A stretch of 64,000 bases of DNA, taken from the NCBI GenBank assembly GCA_037833965.1, contig AP031357.1:10126001-10190000 (forward strand). The letters run 5' to 3'. This document shows, piece by piece, positions 23,555-31,163 of the stretch. The position numbers and the translations under genes are program-made. The notes beneath the pieces were generated by a model. The model worked only from the letters and a program-made list of their open reading frames with translations. It was not told where the DNA came from and made no database searches. The DNA is from Marchantia polymorpha subsp. ruderalis. Taxonomy: Eukaryota > Streptophyta > Marchantiopsida > Marchantiales > Marchantiaceae. How positions within the stretch are numbered: the stretch's first letter is position 1; every line of letters begins with the position of its first letter.

Positions 23555-23647
23555 GCAAAAGCTCCTTTTGAGGTGTCTCTACTCACGCGCCTCTAGCGTA
23601 TAAGGAAGCTACGCTTCCGGCGCAGACACCTCAGGAGGAGGTTTTGC
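23555..23647 (+). repeat. Long imperfect hairpin near the start of U3
   Basis: GAGGTGTCT (23570-23578) pairs with AGACACCTC (23624-23632). The outer flanks (CAAAAGCTCC and GGAGGAGGTTTTG) can pair imperfectly, and inside is a second hairpin, GGAAGC-TAC-GCTTCC. The same structure is present at the equivalent place in the 3' LTR and, with a 25-bp duplication on one arm, in the solo LTR. Function is unknown. Confidence 0.6.
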
Positions 23648-24730
23648 TAAAGACGTCAGGAGAAGGGCCCGGACCTCTAAAGGCGTCCGACCATGAGTGC
23701 GCCTTCGGCGAAGCGTCGCTAGCGCGGAAAGGGAAAACCTTCATAACAATCGGGATACACGGTAGATCCAGTTGGTTGAAGTTGCATTAGAAAGAGCTCG
23801 GGACGCTCGTTCTAACGAGTCCAAGAGCGCCGGAGATGGATCAGGAATGGAGAAGTTATGAGCGTCGGAAAACTCGTAGCCGGACATGCGCCGTTCGCGC
23901 TAGGGTTCACAGCCGGAAAGGATTCCCGTACGCCCTCGGCGATGCGCCTTCGGCGGAATCACGCGCTCACAGGAGGAAACCAACTCAGAGTCGGAAGCGC
24001 CCTTGGCGGCTGTTCATGGAAGGAAAGCACCGGTCGGATGTACGCCTCCGACGTGGCGCTGACGGCCGGATGCGCTGGCATGAGTTGCGCTGACGGATAT
24101 GCGCTGGCAGCAACGGACGAGGCATAAAGGACAAAATAGGCGGTACGACTGCGCGCCGGCGTAATTCGCTCCGGCTGGATGTGCGCCTCCAGCAAAGGCG
24201 CCGACGGATAATGAACGCACCAGCGGCGACACGCCTCCGGAGAAGGGCGGGTTAGGAAAAGACAACAGGGCCGACGTATACCCTGCAGCGGACTCGAGTC
24301 CGGAAGGTGGCGGCGGCGGGAGAATTCAACGTTTAAGCATGCGAATGCGCGCAATGCGGAGACGTGAATTCGCGCATGCAAAGGGCGAACCGTTAAGCCG
24401 TATAGCCGGCTGCGTACGTTGCAACCAGTAAGAACGTTGGACGTTCTTGAAATCGGAGAAGAAAAGACTGCGCTCCAGTCTCATTCTCTCATTCTTGACT
24501 TTGCAATTTCCAGTTCCAAGATTACGCGCAAGGGCGGAGCGACCTGCAGTGAGAGTAGAGAGTGCGGAGACGAGTTGCACAAGGATCTTGGCGGACCTTG
24601 AAAGAATTGGGAGTAGCGATCTTGAACGAGCGCAGAGAGAGTGAGCAGTCAGTGCTTGAGTGGCCGACGCGCAGTGGCGATTGTGAGAGAGTGAGCGACA
24701 GGGAGAACGTTTGTGTGTGCAGGCAACGCA

Positions 24731-27286
24731 ATGTCGAAGGTTCCCCAGCTGCGAGTGTCTCCACTCAGGGTGCCGCAGATCGGTCTACGCGCATTTCAAG
24801 ATGTGCTGACGAGGCTGAAGCTCGATTTTCTCCTCTGGGGGTGGAATTGGACGTGTCCGGAGATGGTGCGCGAGTATCTACAAGAGAGACACAAGCCTTC
24901 TCGCGGATTTCGCCCACACCCAGAGAGATGGGAAATTTGCAATTGGGCGCAGGTGTTGGGCAGGTGTGCCGGCGAGGAAGGGGATCTCCTCTTCGAGGCC
25001 GACAGCGTGAAAGTGTCCCAGGAGGAAGAAGTCTCTTACAATGAGCTCTTCAAGGTGGCTAGACATCCCAAGAACGGTTTCCGGACTCGGGATTACAAGG
25101 ATCGATTGCGGAGAAATGTTGCGACAGCATTGCTGCAGATATTGCAGCCGACCAAGACCGCTTACATGCATGGTTGGCAGGTAGAGTTCGTGGAGCTAGT
25201 GTTGTCAGGAGCTCCGGTGCATTGGGCACGGCTCCTGTGGAAGGTGACGCGCCAACATGCGCAAGAAGAGAGGGGAGGAACGCTCAATCATCTATCGCCT
25301 TACTTAATCGTGTTTTGCCGGGCGATGGGATGTTTGACGAATGCTGAGAAAACTCGGTTTCCGCAGCTGAGCCGGTCTTATCCAGGTAGATATTCGAGGG
25401 AGGCCGAAGTAGACACGGATCCGGACGAGGAACCTGCCAGTACGCCTCCGGCTCCGGCTCCAGCCAGAGCAGCAGAAGAACGTCGAAGTGAGCGCATTCC
25501 GCGCAAGCGGAAGTGGGATGAGAGACCTGAGGACAGGCAGCCGGAAGTACCAGCTGCGCCGACTCGTGGTCGGCCCACCCCCGAGCCTCATAGTCGACCA
25601 AAACAGAGGGCACGCAGAATGCCAACTGTTACTGAGGAGACCAGGCGAACTCCGACCCGGCGGAATCTCACACAGGAAGAGATAATTGCTCAGGTCCTAG
25701 GGAAGACGGCAGAAACCTCTGCACAGAAGGCACCACGGCCTTCGGGAGGAGATGGACGGACTGACGACCGGCCGACTGCGAGTCGGATGACTGAAGGTCG
25801 ACAAGCGGAAGGAAGGCCAACTGAACGGCGCGTTGAACCGGACAGCAGGCCGGAAGCGGAAGAGAGTTTGGCTGACGAGCCAACAATCCTCAGAGGGTCG
25901 TCTTCGGCGGAAGGCACTTCTGGAAGAACGCCCCCAGCAAACAGGCCAAGTGGAGTCAAGACGCGCAGGGTATATCCGACTCCCAGTCGGACAACTGCTG
26001 GTCGGCCGACTGCGAGTCGGACCACAGAGAGTCAGCCGGATTCGCCGACTGCGAGACGGATGGGGCCAACGACCAGTGTGCGGACGCCTTCGGCGGACGC
26101 ACCTTCAGCAAGGACACCTTCCGCGCAGATTGCGCCGGAAGGACAGGCAGCAGAAGCGGGCGGTGCAAGAGTGACAAAAGTCACTGCGGCGTCGACCCCT
26201 TCACAAACCGAAGATCGAGCCGGAACAGGGGCTCAAGCAGTGGGATCTCCCACTGCCCTGGATATTTTAGCAGGCAGTGGAGCAGCAGTCGCAGCAGAAG
26301 CTGCTGCGCGCCACAGTTCCAGGGAGTCGCCAAGGGATTCGGTGGCGACTGAAATCCTCGAGACTGAGGATGAGACGAGCTCGGAAGAGCAAGAAGAGGA
26401 TTCGGTGCAGAAAACGCCAACAGGGGTGCTGTGCGAACAGATAGTTCCACTCCTGCGATATCTGGATCGCAAGACATCCAAATACGGAAGTGCCTTAAAA
26501 CCGCAGTCTTATGTGGAGACTATCAGGCGAAGGACGAGGATCAAGGTGGCAAAGTGGGCCTCTAGTTGCCAAGTATATGTGGAAAGGAACACCGCCCTCA
26601 GACAACACCTGGCGGTCACCCAGAAGCTGTACCAAGCCTTGCAGCAACAGAAGGAGGATGCGGCGACGAAGAGTCAGGCGGAGGCCGAACTAATACGGGC
26701 AAAGATCGAGTCGGAACTGCAGGAGGAGCGGAGACAGAACAAAGTCCTAGCAGCCGAGCTTGCGCGCCAGACGCGCGCCTTAGAGGAAAGTCAAAGAGCC
26801 CGCAAGGAGGATGAGGAGTTGTTGTGCAACTTGCAAACCGAGTGCTCGGATTTGAGGGCTCAACGTGCGGATTTAGAAATGCAGCTGGCAGAGGTGGAGA
26901 GCAGCTGCAGGGCACGAGGAGAGTTGGCGGCACGGGTGACTCGTTGTCTAAACGGATACACCCATTGGGAGGTGGCAGCTCAAGAGAGGGTTACACTCCG
27001 GGAGTTCGAGCTTCGGGCGGCGGCATTGACGGAAGGTGACAGTCGGAGTCGGCGGCGAGTGGCAAGAAAATTAGAAACCTTCTTGTCGGGTGCGCGCGAC
27101 ACTATGGCGCACTTGCAGTCGGAAGTCACTGCAGCGCTCCGACGCCTGGGGTTACGCAGCCGGTCGGAAGACTGGCAAGGTAGAGATAGTAAGCGGAGCA
27201 GTCCGGCGCGCAGGAGGCGCAGCACCGGATCTGCTGAGTGCAGTAGAGTAGTTTGGTTTCGCGCAGATGCTGCGAATGGTAGATAG
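24731..27286 (+). CDS. U3-encoded ORF1 protein of the retrotransposon (851 residues)
   Basis: The frame is open from a GTG at 24713; I choose the ATG at 24731 (MSKVPQ) because it is also the first ATG of the frame in the solo LTR. The N-terminal third looks globular. It has MVREYLQER and a region with ILQPTKT, HWARLLWKV and LSPYLIVFCRAMGCLT whose spacing reminds me of the plant-transposon/ATHILA ORF-1 type domain; this is from memory and not a search result. The middle (about 210-520) is low-complexity, rich in Arg, Pro, Ser and Thr with repeated TASR-type words. Residues ~600-760 form a long Glu/Gln/Ala-rich coiled coil, and the tail is basic. It lies entirely in U3, upstream of the TATA box, so full-length RNA carries it after pol. 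It is intact here, stopped in the 3' LTR and intact in the solo LTR. Function is unknown; a structural or nucleic-acid-binding accessory protein is a guess. Confidence 0.75.
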   Translation: MSKVPQLRVSPLRVPQIGLRAFQDVLTRLKLDFLLWGWNWTCPEMVREYLQERHKPSRGFRPHPERWEICNWAQVLGRCAGEEGDLLFEADSVKVSQEEEVSYNELFKVARHPKNGFRTRDYKDRLRRNVATALLQILQPTKTAYMHGWQVEFVELVLSGAPVHWARLLWKVTRQHAQEERGGTLNHLSPYLIVFCRAMGCLTNAEKTRFPQLSRSYPGRYSREAEVDTDPDEEPASTPPAPAPARAAEERRSERIPRKRKWDERPEDRQPEVPAAPTRGRPTPEPHSRPKQRARRMPTVTEETRRTPTRRNLTQEEIIAQVLGKTAETSAQKAPRPSGGDGRTDDRPTASRMTEGRQAEGRPTERRVEPDSRPEAEESLADEPTILRGSSSAEGTSGRTPPANRPSGVKTRRVYPTPSRTTAGRPTASRTTESQPDSPTARRMGPTTSVRTPSADAPSARTPSAQIAPEGQAAEAGGARVTKVTAASTPSQTEDRAGTGAQAVGSPTALDILAGSGAAVAAEAAARHSSRESPRDSVATEILETEDETSSEEQEEDSVQKTPTGVLCEQIVPLLRYLDRKTSKYGSALKPQSYVETIRRRTRIKVAKWASSCQVYVERNTALRQHLAVTQKLYQALQQQKEDAATKSQAEAELIRAKIESELQEERRQNKVLAAELARQTRALEESQRARKEDEELLCNLQTECSDLRAQRADLEMQLAEVESSCRARGELAARVTRCLNGYTHWEVAAQERVTLREFELRAAALTEGDSRSRRRVARKLETFLSGARDTMAHLQSEVTAALRRLGLRSRSEDWQGRDSKRSSPARRRRSTGSAECSRVVWFRADAANGR

Positions 27287-27319
27287 GATAGCGTAGTGCT
27301 AGTTAGGATCTTTTGAGAG

Positions 27320-27328
27320 TATAAAATA
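27320..27328 (+). promoter_or_regulatory. TATA box of the 5' LTR
   Basis: TATAAAATA lies 33 bp after the stop codon of ORF1, and a small hairpin CAAGGC-GTTTT-GCCTTG follows at 27332-27348. It is repeated at 37980-37988, and in the solo LTR as TATAAA on the minus strand at 45741-45746. Position and sequence make it the likely core promoter for the genomic RNA, with R starting about 30 bases on. Confidence 0.65.
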
Positions 27329-28267
27329 GATCAAGGCGTTTTGCCTTGGGACTCTTCCAGTTTCGGAAGTGCAGATCAGGAACTCACTTTCTTGGCGTGT
27401 TTGTGCATTTGGTCCTGGCACCACGTAGAGAAGCTGCAGCATAGCGAAGTTACCGTATGTTGTAGTTGAAGGCCTTCGGCTGAATGTTCAGAGCTAGTAA
27501 CCGGTTAGAGACTTGAGTAGTGCGGATCTGCACCTGCGGGTGATTTCTGATACTCAGAGCCGGCTGCGAGTTAGATACTTGAACAGTTCCCCCTTACTCC
27601 TTCGAGTGACATATCCTGATTGTACTCCTACGGGAAGTTTCCCCTGAATGCCAATGTGAAGTTTCATTACTTCGTGTAAACCTTGGTTTGTAATTCAGGT
27701 TGTGTGTGTGTTACTGGATCGTGTTTTCAGTAAGTTCTCAGTCGGGTCTGCACTCCCTGCGTTTTGTGTGATAGTCGAGGGTGACGTCCACGGCGTACGT
27801 AGAGGCTTCGTTCCGAAGTGAGAAGTCCAGTCCGGGTACCCCCGCTAGTTCCTGGCGGAAGGGCAGTAAAAGCCGGAGTGGGAGGCACTTCCTGCAGAAC
27901 CTCTGAGTGAACTTGCGAGACACTTTCCTCCTGAAATCCGAAGCGGAGGTCCTGACCGACCTCCGAGTTGTGCTTTTTGCCAGTTTCAGGTGTGTGTGTG
28001 TGTGTGTGTTGAGTGACCAAGCTGTACCGTGCATCCTCCGAGCATCCTCCGAGTTGAGTTCCTCCTCCGAGTCGAGCCTCCGAGTCGAGCACTACAGTAT
28101 TTCTGGGAGTGACAGTCGCCTAGAATTCAAACTCTACCAAAAGTCTGTTAAACGTGACACTTTTACTCTGTGTGTTGCCTCTGTCCCTGTGGGTTCGATC
28201 TTTTTACCACCATACTGCAGTTTTAGCCTTTGGTGGGTTATTACATAAGGAGCCGACAACTTCTTTT

Positions 28268-28285
28268 TGGCGCCGCTGCCGGGGA
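28268..28285 (+). other. Primer binding site, tRNA-Asp type
   Basis: TGGCGCCGCTGCCGGGGA matches, with one difference, the complement of the 3' end of plant tRNA-Asp used by Athila elements. It lies 22 bases after the LTR end, an unusually long spacer. The first 15 of those 22 bases reappear after the 3' LTR. Confidence 0.85.
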
Positions 28286-28328
28286 CAGTGCGTCAACACC
28301 AGAAACCTTGAGCAGCAATGCTCGGTGA

Positions 28329-31157
28329 ATGTCGACGAGCGATAGTGTGGGAAACCTGAGTGCGAGAGCCACACGGAAACTCCGTCGAGATTCAGAAAAA
28401 GCCGTGGAAACAAAACGGCGAACTAAAAAGAAGACTCCCGGTGAGGACTCTGCAGAAAGATCGCCATCACCGACTACTGGAAGACAAAGGCGTTCCAGTT
28501 CACCTACCGAGAGCATTGAGCTAACAGTTCTATTGGACATCCCTCCGACAGGAACTCTTCCTGAGTTTGGCCAACCTAGGATCAGTCCGTCGACAGGATC
28601 ACCGATGGCAGAACATCAAGCCAATCTCCGCCAGGTGTTTTCCCAACCTACCACCAAACATTCGTATCCAAGATACACGGGAACGGGCGACGACGATGAT
28701 GCAGATTCATACATAAAGCTCTTCGAGTCTGTCTCCATCGCCAATCGTGAGACCAGTGATGAAGACAGATTACGAATCTTTCCTAGCCTGCTACGCAGAC
28801 GAGCGCGTAGCTGGTACAACCATGAGAGCACCGACCCCACTGGCATCCGGACCTGGGCTCAGCTCAAGGAAAAGTTTCTGAAACGGTTCCGCGAACTCGG
28901 ATATGACAGTCGAGTTCTGACCCGGCTTCGAAATCTTCGACGCGAGCGGAAGGAAAATCTTCGAGACTACACTGAGAGATTCCAAGACCTCCTAGATCGA
29001 ATTCCGAAGACAGGCCCGGGAGAACCGTATTCGGTACAACAGGCAGTGGATTGGTATGTGACAGGGCTCTCAAGAGAAATGGAGACCTTCTGTAGGAGAG
29101 GCAAGACTGACACAATCCAAGATGTGATAGCTTCCGCGGAGACCTTTGAGACGTCAACCCTTGACACTCGAAGACGCGACCGACGGTCGACGAAGAAGAA
29201 GTCGCAAGGCGGACGTCGGAAGAGAAGGAACTCGCCTTCTTCGACAGAAGAATCAAGCTCCTCCGAATCAAGTTCTTCCTCGGAAGAGGAAGAGGACTCG
29301 TCATCTTCAGAAGAAGAAAGACGGAAGAAGAAACGCAGTGCGACCAAGAAGAAGGATCGAGGTAAGGGAATCCCAGTGAAGACTCAAGGGGACATCGCAG
29401 CCAAGGTAGACAACCTGGTGAAGAATTTTGCGGACCTGAAAGTTCATGTAGTGGGAGGCCAAGACCGACGTAAATCACCTGCGAGACAACGAGCGAATCT
29501 CTGGTGTACTACGTGCGGACAGGTGGGACATGCCAACACGGAGTGCATGTCCGCGAGGCCATCTTACCCAGTGAATGCGGTCGAATGGGCACCACAGTGG
29601 GAGAACCCCATGTATTATGCTGAGCCGCCTATGTATTATGCTGAGCAGGTTGAGGACACCGCCTACTCGGTACAGACAGCTCCAGCTACAACTCCGAACC
29701 CACCGGTGCATATACCGCGCTTTGTTCCGAGGGAAATGGCGGGTACACTCCCACCAAGACGCATGGCACCTCCAGGCAATCACAACCGACCTCGACCACA
29801 ATTCGATGGTTGCTACAACTGCGGAGACATGGGGCATTACGCGCCAAGCTGTCCCCACCCGAGGAAGCCAATGGGGTATGCACCATTGTGCAGCAATTGC
29901 AAGAAGTCTGGACATACAGCGGCCGAATGTGACCAGCCCCAAATCCCTAGGCCAGCCGTGCGTTTCGTATCAACACCTGGCAAGGAAGAAGTGCAAGTCA
30001 ACCAGGTAGAACTGAGTCTGGACCCAGCTGAAGGAGACGAAGTATGGCCAGAGGAAGAAGTAATGTGCGGTCGGGTAGAAACCCGAAGTTCGAAGAGGAA
30101 AGGAGAAGGCCACGAGGACACTCGCCGCCTCGAGCGTAGGGAAGAGAGGAGGAAGTCTAAAGAAGTTAGAGAAGGCCAAAGAAGAAGGCCGGGTACACCT
30201 CCGGCTATGAGAAACACCCAGCCGGAGCAGAACTCGGAAAAGGCGGACAGGTATTCAGAAGAGTTCCGGACTCGAGATTACCTTCCGGACATCAAAGATG
30301 AGGTGAGTCACCTCATCAAGGAAGCACTGGGCGCCGGAATGACATCCGACGACCGGAAGGCAGTTAGGCCCCCTACACCCCTTCCGACCGCGAGTACAGA
30401 GAAACTTCCGGCTGTGACTTCCAACACTTCCTACGACATAGTGAAAGACATGGGGAGCCAGAGGGCAAATATTTCCTTCCACCAGTTGTTGGAAGACAAT
30501 AAGACGTACAGGAGGATGCTGATGCTTTCGTTGCGCCGACCACGCAAACCCCGAAAAGAGAAACTTCCGGCTGTGTACAGAGTGGAAGGAGGAGACCTGG
30601 GACCACCAGAGATCGAAGTAGAGATCGGAGGCTGTGTCATTCAGAAGGTACCAGTGGACTCCGGCTCGGGCGTGAATATCATGACCGAGGAGACAGCGAA
30701 CTCCTTGGGGTTCCAGACCTTCGAGCCTACATCCCGAGTATTGCGACTGGCCGATCAAACACGCAGAATGCCACTAGGAATGTTGAGCAATGTGAGAACC
30801 AACATTGGAGGAGTGGACTTTCAACTGTCCTACATAATACTGCAACCTCTGATGAAGAAAGGTTATGATGTGCTGCTTGGCAGACCGTGGCTATACGATG
30901 CCAAAGCAAGGTGTGACTGGAGTAGGAAGAGATTACAGTTCCGTAGCCCTGCGGATCCTCCGACTGTCATTACCGTACCGTGGACCAAGGTACCCCATGA
31001 GGGCGAAACACCTTCCACCACCTCCGGTTACACAACCGGAGGGGAGACCAGCTCATCATGCACTTCAGAGACCGAAACGTCGGAGGACTTTGTGGGCTAC
31101 GTCACTTGCTGCTCCATTGAGGAGGAAGGAGACGAGGTGTATCCGGATGAGGAATAG
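28329..31157 (+). CDS. gag-pro: Gag-protease polyprotein of the retrotransposon
   Basis: This is a 942-residue ORF from ATG at 28329. A basic/serine-rich leader is followed by a retrotransposon Gag region (about 110-270) with the typical SWYNH...TWAQLKEKFLKRF pattern. A charged Lys/Ser/Glu tract comes next, then three CCHC zinc knuckles at about 393-406, 495-508 and 521-534 (CX2CX4HX4C each). An aspartic protease with VDSGSGVNIM places the catalytic Asp at residue 777. Gag packages RNA in cytoplasmic particles and the protease cuts the polyprotein. The ORF ends with a single TAG at 31155-31157 in the same frame as pol. Three knuckles is more than the one or two common in Gypsy Gag. Apart from that stop the frame is intact, fitting an active or recently active copy. 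Confidence 0.92.
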   Translation: MSTSDSVGNLSARATRKLRRDSEKAVETKRRTKKKTPGEDSAERSPSPTTGRQRRSSSPTESIELTVLLDIPPTGTLPEFGQPRISPSTGSPMAEHQANLRQVFSQPTTKHSYPRYTGTGDDDDADSYIKLFESVSIANRETSDEDRLRIFPSLLRRRARSWYNHESTDPTGIRTWAQLKEKFLKRFRELGYDSRVLTRLRNLRRERKENLRDYTERFQDLLDRIPKTGPGEPYSVQQAVDWYVTGLSREMETFCRRGKTDTIQDVIASAETFETSTLDTRRRDRRSTKKKSQGGRRKRRNSPSSTEESSSSESSSSSEEEEDSSSSEEERRKKKRSATKKKDRGKGIPVKTQGDIAAKVDNLVKNFADLKVHVVGGQDRRKSPARQRANLWCTTCGQVGHANTECMSARPSYPVNAVEWAPQWENPMYYAEPPMYYAEQVEDTAYSVQTAPATTPNPPVHIPRFVPREMAGTLPPRRMAPPGNHNRPRPQFDGCYNCGDMGHYAPSCPHPRKPMGYAPLCSNCKKSGHTAAECDQPQIPRPAVRFVSTPGKEEVQVNQVELSLDPAEGDEVWPEEEVMCGRVETRSSKRKGEGHEDTRRLERREERRKSKEVREGQRRRPGTPPAMRNTQPEQNSEKADRYSEEFRTRDYLPDIKDEVSHLIKEALGAGMTSDDRKAVRPPTPLPTASTEKLPAVTSNTSYDIVKDMGSQRANISFHQLLEDNKTYRRMLMLSLRRPRKPRKEKLPAVYRVEGGDLGPPEIEVEIGGCVIQKVPVDSGSGVNIMTEETANSLGFQTFEPTSRVLRLADQTRRMPLGMLSNVRTNIGGVDFQLSYIILQPLMKKGYDVLLGRPWLYDAKARCDWSRKRLQFRSPADPPTVITVPWTKVPHEGETPSTTSGYTTGGETSSSCTSETETSEDFVGYVTCCSIEEEGDEVYPDEE

Positions 31158-31163
31158 CAACTA
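31155..31163 (+). promoter_or_regulatory. Candidate stop-codon readthrough site (UAG-CAA-CUA)
   Basis: The gag-pro stop is followed directly by CAA CTA. This fits the UAG-CAR-YYA context known from tobacco mosaic virus replicase readthrough. The frame then stays open from 31158 to the end of pol at 33998, and no in-frame ATG is needed. Readthrough would yield Gag-Pro-Pol at a low ratio; splicing around the stop, as proposed for Ogre elements, is the alternative. Confidence 0.75.

Larger units (their letters stand above)
23376..28245 (+). repeat. 5' LTR (4,870 bp)
   Basis: The boundaries follow from the identical 3' copy and from the solo LTR, whose TSD fixes the ends as TG...CA. The layout is U3 with an 851-codon ORF (24731-27286), TATA box at 27320-27328, then about 900 bp of R and U5 containing a (GT)10 run at 27990-28009 and short CTCCGAGTCGAGC repeats near 28031-28090. 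Ordinary plant Gypsy LTRs are usually several hundred bases to about 2 kb, so this is very long. Confidence 0.93.

Noticed and set aside
23836..24127. Small frames at the start of U3 (also 34496-34787)
   Set aside because: No domain; overlapping frames on both strands in GC-rich sequence, and not kept in the solo LTR with the same limits.
25284..26177. Many 60-113 codon frames antisense to ORF1
   Set aside because: Shadows of a GC-rich, arginine/proline-rich coding frame; they recur at the same offset in each LTR.
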